NCBI GenBank assembly: GCA_011947345.1 | Contig: JAAVTG010000551.1 | Location: forward strand, 62,001 to 126,000 | Source of the DNA: Phytophthora quininea | Lineage: Eukaryota > Oomycota > Peronosporomycetes > Peronosporales > Peronosporaceae | Length of the DNA stretch: 64,000 bases | Direction: 5' to 3' | Shown: piece by piece, positions 51,977 to 61,233 of the stretch | Numbering within the stretch: the stretch's first letter is position 1 | Layout: each line of letters opens with the position of its first letter | Made by a program: the position numbers and the translations under genes | Notes under the pieces: generated by a model | Told to the model about the DNA's origin: nothing | What the model saw: the letters and a program-made list of their open reading frames with translations, nothing else | Databases searched by the model: none

Positions 51977-52363
51977 GCCTATGGTCGTGAAGCGGGTTGC
52001 GCTATGCTGAAGTATCTGCCTCGTGAAGGGTTCTACATCACTGGCGGACTAGCTCCCAAGAACCTGGACTACTTTGTCCAGAAGGACATCTTCCTCAAGG
52101 CGTGCTTCAACAAGGGAAGAGTGAGTCCGGCGTTGAAGGCGATCCCCATCTATATGGTACTGACGGAGGATCTGGGCGAACGAGGCGCACACTACTACGC
52201 GTGCCAGCTGCTGCAGACCTACAACCAAGGTCTACTGGGCGAGGTGCTGGCTCGTGAGCACGTGCAGGAGAAGTTCGCCACGACCCACCACTTTGCACTG
52301 TACTCGACCCTCGTTGCGGTTGGTGTCGTCTTGGGTCTTGCCGTTGGAGGACTGCGCAAGTAA
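51977..52363 (+). pseudogene. Glucokinase C-terminal exon (LTR-fused)
   Basis: Resumes glucokinase after the element: AYGREAGCAML, GFYITGGLAPKNL, VSPALKAIPIYMVL and ERGAHYYA, the conserved C-terminal lobe. The last 24 residues form a hydrophobic segment (ALYSTLVAVGVVLGLAVGGL), i.e. a probable tail anchor not usual in glucokinases. The frame is open from ATG 51896 inside the LTR, giving a 155-residue chimeric ORF. TAA 52361-52363. Confidence 0.8.
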
Positions 52364-52821
52364 GCCCACTTGACGGTGTTTCCGTCGCGTCATGGGTTCT
52401 GTGCGAACGCAAACGATGAAATGAAGAGGGAATTTACGTCAACGATGGTTTTGGTTGCTCGCTCAGCGGATCAGCCTCATAAATAGACAAGTCAAAATTG
52501 TGTTCACCAGGGGTTGGGCGACGGGAAGTTGGAGACCGCAACTTGCTTTCGAAGGGTGTTTGGCCTTCTTTGGACAATCGACTCCGCCCGGTTACCCCAT
52601 ACTGACAGGGCGATGGCCTACACTTTTGCGGTGATTCTAGCGGTCTGCTTGGCGCTGATGAACTAGGGCGGCAAGTGTGATGCTCGTGTACGCAAGGCCC
52701 GGCCCGGAGCCCGCGCTTTGTTTGCTCACGAACGCGAGGTCGCTTTAGTAGTTCTCACTTCACCTTTGCCATCCACCACTTAAGTTCGACAACCAAGTTC
52801 CGACAATCTAGAAGAGCAGCC
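52364..52821. other. Intergenic; RXLR upstream region at right end
   Basis: No gene supported. The last 30 bp (GACAACCAAGTTCCGACAAT) match the upstream region of the 41.1-kb RXLR fragment, marking the retained proximal promoter. Confidence 0.4.
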
Positions 52822-53445
52822 ATGCGTCGTGGTTGGGCTCTGTTGCTGCCTGTGATGACTCTCGTTGCAGTCGCCTCTGCGCTTTCAACTGCTATGGAGA
52901 GCAAGCAAGTCGAGGCCATCTTCACTGGAAAACGGTCTCCGCGCGTCCAAGCTAAAGCCACCGACACCGAGGGCACTGAAGAGAGAATCATCGATGCTGC
53001 TGCCTTGAAACTAGCGTTCAGACCTTGGTCGACGAAGATATATCCGATCAACGTGCTGGACAAGTTGGTGGCTAGCAAGGTGTCTCTCACTGACGATACC
53101 ATGTGCGCTTGGCTCAAGTACGTGCTCAAATACCGAGTGGTCAAAGGTGAACACAACGACTTCGCTTCCAACTCCTTCATTTTCTCGACGTTTACCGGAA
53201 AGTTCCCTGAAGAACGCATCGCGTTGCTTCTGGTGTCAATGGCCAAGCAGTCCGAACTCAAGGGTCTCTCGAAACAACTGGAGCCGCAACTGTTTAGTCT
53301 TTTGCGTGAGCGTCAAGTATCCACCGATTATTTGAATGGAGTTTTGCGCGTGGAGACGGATGGTAGTACGGTTGTTGATCTGGCGAGTGACCCTGCCTAC
53401 AGGTTGTGGGTTAGGTACGTAACTGAGGTGCTCAAGCCGAACTAG
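52822..53445 (+). CDS. RXLR-type secreted effector, 207 aa, intact
   Basis: Complete frame. Residues 1-20 are a signal peptide (hydrophobic core ALLLPVMTLVAVASA). The RXLR position is RSPR (38-41), a Leu-to-Pro variant. A TEERI sequence at residues 52-56 provides the EER. The C-terminal domain contains W- and Y-type helical motifs (MCAWLKYVLKYRVV, PEERIALLLVSMAKQ, LKGLSKQLEPQLFSLL), as in WY-fold effectors. Close paralogue of the broken gene at 41740. Secreted and presumed host-translocated; the target is unknown. The non-canonical RXLR may alter cleavage or translocation. Confidence 0.85.
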   Translation: MRRGWALLLPVMTLVAVASALSTAMESKQVEAIFTGKRSPRVQAKATDTEGTEERIIDAAALKLAFRPWSTKIYPINVLDKLVASKVSLTDDTMCAWLKYVLKYRVVKGEHNDFASNSFIFSTFTGKFPEERIALLLVSMAKQSELKGLSKQLEPQLFSLLRERQVSTDYLNGVLRVETDGSTVVDLASDPAYRLWVRYVTEVLKPN

Positions 53446-54188
53446 TCTTAGTTGCTACTGCGTAGTGCTTAAAGCCTGAGCCAAATCAATGCGACGTTTT
53501 TCACAGTCCTACAAAATTGGATTGCTTGACCGATAGCGAAGAATACTACTGCTACCGTAGCAATCATTCAATAATCCTCCACCGTCACTTCATCTCATGA
53601 CCAAATATTAGCTGGGAAGACATTTGCTGTTAGGAAGTGCAAGCACGCCCGTTGTGCAGACATATCTACCCGCCTAAGGAGTGGTGGGAGCGGAGACAGG
53701 TTCTGGTTGAGCTGGTACGGGCATAGGAAGTCGTTAGACATAGTTTAAGTGACATCAGTGCACCTCACTTCGAAGCCAAAACGAAACCAGGTTCTGCTTG
53801 GTCTGAAGCACGACATGATCACTCGAGGCTGTCAGAATGTCGTGGGTCGCAGCCAACATTTAGATCTGATGAAGGGGATGCGGTGGACGGCGATACCAAC
53901 ACGTCCATTTGGAACTAGTGTCTTCTGTTGATAGATAGCAACGAGATCTAGTAGGATAGATGTCATTCTTTTGCCATGTCCGTTTGCAGGCGACAGCAAT
54001 GAGAAACGGCAGTAGCAGAACTGAAGTACAAGGACTATAAAGAAGATGAAGGCCAAAACTGCTGCTGAAATGCAGCCGAGCAATCGTGTGTGGAAAGATT
54101 TTGCTGGTGAGGCGAAAGGGCGTGCATGAGTAGGAGTAGGAACTAGCTGCCAGAAGACAACTAACCGAGAAGGAGGCAGCTCACTGAG
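53446..54188. other. Possible membrane-tail ORF (-), otherwise non-coding
   Basis: A minus frame at 53832-54083 begins MLGCISAAVLAFIFFIVLVL, a clear transmembrane segment, then RFSLLSPANGHGKRM and about 50 further residues. It is open upstream into RLVVFWQLVPTP. No family is recognised and no start can be fixed. The remainder shows nothing supported. Confidence 0.3.
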
Positions 54189-55983
54189 TTGGTGGTCACC
54201 GTAACGCTAAATACAAGTAGCTCGCACCAGCAAGCGGAGACCGCGTCAGTGCTCACAGACGCCGTGCATCAAGGACCAGAACACGGGTATCGAAGTCCCG
54301 TGGGGAAGCAGCGGTATCAGAAGCCCCAGACACGAGCACGTGAGCGTCGCCAGAGGAAGATTATTAACAGGGCCGTCTCCTGGTCAGGTCTGGCAATATG
54401 GCCTGACCACCAATGCAATACCCGGATGTGCAATATTATTGAGGTCTGGGTTTTGGTCAGAAACAAAACATCCGCGATTGTGCGACTGTGGAGCAGTTAT
54501 GAAACCTCTTTTGTTTTTGCTTTGCTGGGGCTCTCCATGCGTTCTCACTTTCATTCTCCAATTCCATCGGGAACTCTTATCGACGGCAGTCAACATTTCA
54601 AAATAATGGCAGAACGTCGAGAGGACGTCAGTGTTTCTTCGGCACAGCACAATTACAATACTGTGTTGAATCTTCGAGGCTACCAGTACACTCGCGCGTG
54701 GTCTTCTACACGCAAGACAGTATTTCGCTGCAGCTACTACAGAGGATCTGGCTGCAAGGGCAAGGTGGAGTACATCAACGCTTCCGAGGAGTATGGCAAC
54801 TTCGTGCAGCATACATGCAGAGCGAACTACGCAGTATTGCCAAGGGTGACGGACGTCGCCGCCCAAATGCGAGCAGCTGTAGACGATCTTGCGCGGAGCG
54901 ATGTCTCCCTCTCCGCTCAGGAAATTTGGGCCCGTGTGGATGCTCAATTTTATGGTCCGAACTCGGCTCAAACAGTGCTTGGGTTGTCACGGCAGCAGGT
55001 GCTTAGTCGGGTGTACGGTGCTCGCGACCGCCATTTTGGTGGGAACATCCACGGACGCATCGAGATGCCTCCTCTCGCGTGTACAGGACCGACCGCTGAA
55101 CTTTTTTCCAGTTTCACTACATATGTGGATCCGATGACTCGACTTCTCCTCACAAGATTATCGGCTGGGCGCATCCTGAGCTGATAAGTCTACTGAAGTA
55201 CGCAGGAAGAACAATATTTTTGATGGAACATTTCGCTGTGTCCCTTGTGGCTTCAAGCAGTGCGTTGTTGTGATGGTATTCGATAGGTCGACTGTGTCGC
55301 GCACTGTGCGTCCACTACGCGGGTCGGGTAGCTGTCAGTCGAGTTTGGTGAGAGGGGGATTAGGAACACTAGTCACCGGTAACCTCCAGGAACGGTCGAG
55401 AGGAACGCTCGAGTAAATGGAAATCTTCTTTGTTAGACGTTAAAACCTTCTACTTGTTCTCTTCTTGTCCTTGCAGGTCTTGGTCTTCGATACTCAAACA
55501 CTCTTTAGGGCCGGCTTGGGGGCCGTAGGGAAATGCACAACTGGGGTTGGCTCGATGCAGCTTGCGAGGGCGGGCTACTTGATTCTCTGGCTCATGCCTT
55601 GCTCCAGCCGCCATGCTCACTGCGCCTGCCGCCGATTCATAGATTCTCTGTCCACTTGGACCTTCAACTGGTCCTTACAAGCGTCCATCTCCTTGGCTAC
55701 GTCAGGAATCAGCTGCTGCAGTCCTCTCGGGCGCCTGCCCGACTGGAAGCTGAACCGTTCCAAGGAACGGTGGGGTTCTCTGGGCCACGGTTGAGGTATC
55801 CTGTTGCTTGCTCCACGCGCCGCGGTGCGGGACAACTGGTCATTACGTTCCCGTGTTCTACGTGTTCTCTACTTCTCGCACAAATGATACCTACTGGGAT
55901 ATTTTGCACTTGGTATCCCAAGCTGCTGATCAACAGTTCGATCCAGCCGAAGTCGTGTGCGACTTCGAACAAGCTCTTTTTCG
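54189..55983 (+). mobile_element. MULE (Mutator-like) transposase fragment, split
   Basis: A frame ending at 55184 contains a FLYWCH-type zinc finger: NLRGYQYTRAW, CSYYRGSGCKGKV and FVQHTC. The transposase then continues in other frames with GWAHPELISLLKYAG, DGTFRCVPCGFKQCVVVMVF, and, after an unrelated block at about 55340-55830, TSRTNDTYWDILHLV and VVCDFEQALF. This is the MULE order with a catalytic Asp in DGTF. The element is 3' truncated and not mobile by itself. The N-terminal 130 residues of the first frame may be spurious. Confidence 0.65.
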
Positions 55984-56066
55984 ATAGAAACACGTTGTAA
56001 TATCCTCCGCTAAAACAGAAGCGAGTATACAGTACATACTCTCTTAAGTGCTGTACATATTAGAGA

Positions 56067-56086
56067 CCCGGGACAGTGGTCCCGGG
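56067..56086. repeat. Perfect 8-bp GC hairpin
   Basis: CCCGGGAC-AGTG-GTCCCGGG; a tight hairpin in AT-rich surroundings, perhaps the end of a lost element. Confidence 0.5.
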
Positions 56087-56269
56087 GAGTACGCAGTTCG
56101 ACAAGAAAAAAGTAAAAGGGGAGCAAAGTTAGGGTTGAATGTTAAGGCAGCATTACAATGCACCAAAAATATATTAAAGTCAAAGTCAGCATTTTTTGAT
56201 AATAAGCAAATAATTGTCTGCAGATCTAGTATGGGTTTTGGTTGGGTTATGGGTGAGGCCCTGCCGGGA

Positions 56270-57615
56270 AGACTGTGGGAGCATGCTCCTCCAGCGCTTC
56301 CGACGACCACGACCTGCTGACACTCCCGTCGGAGGGCGACAGCCACAACCGCTACGGCATCGGGTTCGCCGTAGCCAGTCATTTACGGCTCTACCTTGAC
56401 AGTTACTGGGCGCACTCTGACTGTATCGGCGTCCTCCAACTCCGCGTACCCGGTACGCCTCGGATCAATGTCATAACGGCTTACTCCCCCACAATGGCTG
56501 GGACATCGAGCACATCGATGCGTTCTACTCTGATTTACAGGCAGTGCTCGACAATCTCCCCAACAGGGAACTGACATGTCTCACTGGCGACTTCAACGCA
56601 AAACTAGGACACCGCCGCCCGGGCGAAGACTTCCTAGGCCCCCACACACATGGCTACCGCGACCGGAACGGACACGCGCTAGCCTCTTTTGTGAAACTAA
56701 CCGCTTGTTTGCCACTAACACTGCCTTCAGGAAGCCGGCATGCAACCTTGCTACATGGACATGCCGACGCGACACCCACAGCATCTACAACCAAATCGAC
56801 TATGTGCTCTGTTCCAACAATCTGCGCCGCTTCTGCCTGGACGCTCAATCCTGGGGCGGCGCGCTAACTTCCTCCGATCACAAGATTGTGACTGTTGGCT
56901 TCGTCTCCAACGGGCTACGACATCGCCGCTATGCTCGCCCCAACCCCAACCTGGGGAAGTCACTGGCAGTGAGCAAACTACATCATGATCTCGATGCGCG
57001 AGCGACGTATCAATCCGAGCTCAGCGCTTAGCGGCCACAGGCGTCAACAACTCGTCCCGACCACAAGAACAATGAACCCAAGTCCTATTCGCATCCTACG
57101 ATGCAGCCACTGCCTCAATTGGCCTCGAGTCTTCCGCGAAATCCAAGCGCTTCGCTGACTCCGAGCTCGAACAACTATCAGCGGAACAATGGAACCTCAG
57201 ACTACGGATCTACAACGACACCACAGCAGATGTCAAGGACCTGCGTATACAACGCAACGCGATTCGTCACCGCATCCGCACCAGGTGCAAGGAAATTGCC
57301 AATGCTCGTATCGATGCGAGCGTGGCCCGAATCGAAGCGCTCAGTGACACATCACAAATGTTCGCTGTATCACGTGCTCTACTACGGAGACGCACCACCC
57401 GCGTGTCAGTCAAAGACGCCACCGGTAAGTTCATCCGTCGAGCTAACAACACTATCAAGCGTTTCTTCCGTACGCAATTCTCAGACCCAGGAACAACTGC
57501 GATCGACGCCGATGCCAGCCCACGCCCGCTTACACATCCCGTGACGGCGGACGAACTAACACGCGCGTTTCGCAGACTAAACAACGGTTGTCCCGTAGAT
57601 AAAGATGCTTTGAGG
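56270..57615 (+). mobile_element. LINE (non-LTR) retrotransposon, endonuclease part
   Basis: Several frames together give an AP-endonuclease-like domain: RYGIGFAVASHL, CIGVLQLRV, RINVITAYSPT, GDFNAKLGHRRPGEDF, IYNQIDYVLCSNNLRRF and SSDHKIVTV. A pre-RT helical region follows (VSVKDATGKFIRRANNTIKR, LTRAFRRLNNGCP). It is truncated just before the RT core. Multiple frame changes show it is dead. Confidence 0.65.
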
Positions 57616-57943
57616 TCTGTAATGGTTTTTCGTCCCGTTTGTCGCGTTCAAAAGCCGGCGCCAGTATGCCACCGTTGTAAAGAATCCGCAGTTCGTAAGG
57701 ACTGTGCAAGGGGCTGAACTTTTTTACGGTAAGATATGGAAATAGGGTACAAAATTTTCAAGTCTCGCCATAACCAGGTACAAAAACTAATAAAGGCTGC
57801 TCTCGCCAAAACTGGGTACTCAAAAATCTGAGCAACATATTTTTGCTCAAACTAAAATCACATTAGTTTACTTTTCATAAACTAAAATCACTGTTAGTTG
57901 TATAACAGACTGACATCTTATGATCATGGCTATTTGATGCATC
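57616..57943. other. AT-rich non-coding stretch
   Basis: Contains two copies of AAACTAAAATCAC (about 57850 and 57881). No gene supported. Confidence 0.4.
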
Positions 57944-58159
57944 TCACAGGAGCTCGTCGAAGTCGACCTCAGGGGAAGCGACAACTTGTGTTCTTGCCCA
58001 CAGCAGATCATCGAAATGACGACGATCCAAGGCGCTGACCCTGGAGTCGACCACACCTCGGTCATCACTGCGAACTCGACGCGGGAGTTGGAGGGTGCTT
58101 GATGCTGATCGAATGGAGAATTCGTGTGGACTCTCATTCTCGCGCTGCGGTAACGACAT
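57944..58159 (-). pseudogene. START-FYVE-GAF gene, N-terminal fragment
   Basis: From ATG 58159 reads MSLPQRENESPHEFSIRSAS and DDLLWARTQVVASPEVDFDE, matching the first 80 residues of the gene at 28487 with small deletions. It ends at 57944; START, FYVE and GAF domains are missing. Confidence 0.75.
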
Positions 58160-59120
58160 GCCGTTGGAATGGGACTGACAGCTCTGGCCTCAAGTGTTAA
58201 GTGGCGTGGTGTCTGGAGCGCAAATCGAAGAATGCGTCGCTCGGAATACTTTGCAGCGGTCGCTCGAGACACTGAAGAAGTTTCACGTGCTGGCTGGGGT
58301 CTTGGTTGTTGCGAAGCCACCTGCGACCTGCTCTTTCCCGGCTTGTTGTCAGTTGCACTTGCACGGAGAGGTAGTGCGACGCGAGCCGAACAAGAACACA
58401 AGAGTCGAAGAGTGAGCTCATTCGACTCGTGTTTTCTAGCCACGAGATGGCTGCGGGAAAAGGGAGAAGGAGCCCTCGAGAACTGAAAGCGCTGGAAAAG
58501 CACCGGTCTCCACGCGCTGAACGCCGCCGCCGACTAAGAAGCTGTGACAGCTGACGAACGCGCCAGCGTTGAAATATCATCCATGCTTTGGTTAGCTTCG
58601 ACTGAGCACAAGGCTGCACTCCGAGTCGAAGTACTGGACTTGAACTCTCGGTGCGGTGCGAGCTACAAGGCGGTGGTGTCCTATCTTGATGCAGCAGCGC
58701 GCCGAGTACTGTGCCGTCAACCTGAAATGTCCTGACGCTCGCGCAGCGAGATCGGGGCGACCTCAAGACTAACTTGGCTTAGACACTAGAGACCGCCACA
58801 TGTTGACCGCTGCCAAAGTGCTGTAGCAAGTTGCCGAGGCACGGCTGCAGTGCAGTGTTCCAAGGCAGTTTTTCGGGCAAGCAGAAGGGCAGATACAGAG
58901 CTTGCAAGATGGAACTTATCGTCACGTTGGCCGTGTTTCAGTGCGAGTTTGCCGTAGATCCCTATGGACTGTTGCACACGTGCATTACAACTTGGCCATT
59001 GACTTTCCTTTCCTGCATCCCACTACTGACAAACTTATTCGTCTTAGTCGTGTTACAAAGGGAGGAAGCAGCTCGAACCTCGTATTGAAAAGAAAACAAG
59101 TTGCCATTCCGTTAATGAGC
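57948..59120. repeat. Segmental duplication, copy B
   Basis: Direct-orientation counterpart of 28235-29430. Contains the truncated gene start, its upstream region and the conserved 63-codon ORF (58544-58735). The region 58160-59128 holds no other supported gene. Confidence 0.8.
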
Positions 59121-59128
59121 TTGCCCTC

Positions 59129-60469
59129 CTACAGGTTCAACAGCAACCGCATCAAGCAGCCCGAATCGACCGAGACTTTCCAATCCGCACAATTCCGATA
59201 GAGCTCTTCGCAGTCGACGTCCGTGATGTAGAGACGTCGAAGCATGTCAACTTGGTCGCCAATGCTTCCATACGGAGCTACCCCTTGGAATAACAATCGA
59301 TTGGGAACGGCAGCCCACCAAGTGCGAATTCGTTGCTCGGCTTCTTTTGGAGGCAAACAGAACTCGTGCAAGCTCCCGCCACTGTACATATACTGTTGCT
59401 TGGCAAGTTTGCGTCGAGCCTTCTCGTCCAAACCGTTAGTGTCGCTTAATCCCACGTCGACGACCCAATTCGTGAGCTCGGCGTATTCGATCAAACTATC
59501 CCGGTGCCAGGCCGGAAGAACCACAAGTCTCGCCGGGTCATTCGCCCTCACCTGGTACTGACAGGACGTCGCAAGAACGTCAAAAGGAAGTCGTTCCGAG
59601 GCCCGATTTTCGTTGTCACTTTGCTTGTACGCATCGACCACAACAACAGCGTCTTTCACTTCGCTGCGGATGGTCTCCATCTCCTTGGAAGAAATATTCG
59701 TCACTCGCGCGCACTTCCCATCGCCATCCAAATACACGACAGAGTTGGAATCGTAGTCGTCCTTCACGCTTCGGATGATCAGCACCTTCTTCTTCTCGAT
59801 AATCCCCATGTAGAAACCCATTCGCATCAGAAAACTCGCCTTGCCAACTCCAGGAGAACCCACCAAGACAACCTTGTCGGACGACGACCGGAATTGCTTA
59901 ATCACACCCCAAGCCATGCGTTCTTCCTTCCGAACAAAGTACGTCGATGGGAATCCGCCAAGCTCCTTCAGGTACTCGTGCAAGCCGGGTGTCTTCACAA
60001 CCGCATTGTCCGTTAGAGCATCCAGTTGAAACTCTTCGGGGTCGATACTCAGTGATTCCAACTTGGTCAGTATCGAGTCCTCCCGTTTGCGTTTGCCGGT
60101 GAATTGGCTGACTTCGTCGCTGCTTGGGAAGACCACGAGAACGTGGATATCGCCGTCTTCACCACCGCCGTCTGGGAACCCGAAATTCTCCACGGAATAG
60201 GCCGGACTCATCTTGTTTTGCTCGATTGTGATACTTTGGATCCCTTCCGGTACTTGATTGTCGGTAAGAGCTTTAGCATCTGCGTCGTCAGTCTTGAGCC
60301 AACTGCCTTCAGGTCTTTTGGCGGCGTACAGCATCAGTTTGTCAACAGGAAAGGAAAGCATCAAAGAAGTATGGATCATATTCGCCAACAGCCCAATTTT
60401 CTTCGCGTCTTCGACCTCCAACACCATCATTCTCCCGTCTGGGACAGTCACGCAGGTTAATGACTTCAT
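59129..60469 (-). CDS. Crinkler (CRN) effector with P-loop NTPase domain, 446 aa, intact
   Basis: ATG 60469. The N-terminal ubiquitin-like CRN domain has LMLYAAK at residues 45-51 (LFLAK position), WLKTDD, and the hinge HVLVVFP at 109-115. A basic GKRKRED at 125-131 is a possible nuclear signal. The NTPase has a Walker A GSPGVGKAS at 204-212 and a hydrophobic Walker B strand DAVVVVDAY at 273-281. The C-terminus (RLYITDVDCEELYRN, then LLLNL and stop) has no nuclease domain, so it is either a short CRN type or truncated where the segmental duplication begins. CRN proteins act inside plant cells, often in the nucleus. No classical signal peptide is seen. Confidence 0.85.
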   Translation of the reverse strand: MKSLTCVTVPDGRMMVLEVEDAKKIGLLANMIHTSLMLSFPVDKLMLYAAKRPEGSWLKTDDADAKALTDNQVPEGIQSITIEQNKMSPAYSVENFGFPDGGGEDGDIHVLVVFPSSDEVSQFTGKRKREDSILTKLESLSIDPEEFQLDALTDNAVVKTPGLHEYLKELGGFPSTYFVRKEERMAWGVIKQFRSSSDKVVLVGSPGVGKASFLMRMGFYMGIIEKKKVLIIRSVKDDYDSNSVVYLDGDGKCARVTNISSKEMETIRSEVKDAVVVVDAYKQSDNENRASERLPFDVLATSCQYQVRANDPARLVVLPAWHRDSLIEYAELTNWVVDVGLSDTNGLDEKARRKLAKQQYMYSGGSLHEFCLPPKEAEQRIRTWWAAVPNRLLFQGVAPYGSIGDQVDMLRRLYITDVDCEELYRNCADWKVSVDSGCLMRLLLNL

Positions 60470-60487
60470 CTCTCGCAGGAACTTTCG

Positions 60488-60501
60488 GAAATGAATGAAC
60501 G
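60488..60501 (-). promoter_or_regulatory. Inr-like element of intact CRN
   Basis: GTTCATTCATTTCC on the minus strand, 19-32 bases upstream of ATG 60469, contains two overlapping TCATT initiator cores. Confidence 0.4.
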
Positions 60502-60954
60502 ACAGGTCAAGAGAAACGAAAGAGAATGGACAAGATCTGGCAGATGGATGTGAAGTGAGTGATCGTTTGTGATGAAAAAAATCGTTGAATCAGCAACGCG
60601 CCACTCAATTACGTCGTCTTCAGGTCAGACTGCTAATCATCTACCCACCTTGTCTAGAACGCAGCAGGGCAAGACTTGACATTTGGAAATTGGCAAAGCC
60701 CACCCTGAAGACGTATCAATAACACAAAACATGCGCTACTGTCGAAACTGCATAAAGCAACTTTGAGACGGTGCCCAAAGTCAGCTGGAATGCAGAAAGC
60801 GATAAGTAGCGGAACAGCGATATCACCAATGTCCACCTCCTACGCTCAGGCCGCAAGTGGGGGCATGAATCGCTGCTCCGGCAAATGCTGTTCAGTTTCC
60901 ACGGCAGCTGTTCTTTTTGCAGTATTTGTCTGGGCGTGTCTAGAGTTTGTTCCC
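60502..60954. other. Intergenic; no supported gene
   Basis: Short frames only. The right part shows patchy resemblance to the armadillo family that continues into the relic at 60955. Confidence 0.35.
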
Positions 60955-61117
60955 TGCACTGAAGCAGTCATTGTCTCGCAGCGACCTCGACAGATTACTG
61001 ACCCCGTTGGTCAGCTTCAGCTGCCGTCGATTGCTGCTATGAAAGATGCAGCACACGTTTGTCGTCGATGGAGCCGTCACTCACGATCGTGTTCATGATG
61101 ACAAGTTGTTCAAGTCA
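60955..61117 (-). pseudogene. Armadillo-gene relic
   Basis: Reverse complement includes GTGACGGCTCCATCGACGA, and GGGGTCAGTAATCTGTC near CTGCGAGACAATGAC, which follow the armadillo gene at about 8917-9050 with deletions. An additional decayed copy next to the right arm. Confidence 0.6.
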
Positions 61118-61233
61118 TCAGCTGATTGTGGGGACAGCACGCTTCTGGGGTTTACCCCAAAGGATTTCCTGGTCAGCTGAATAATTGGTGACCATCGGTG
61201 AAAGCTGCTGTTAATGATTCGCAAATGCGTTCA

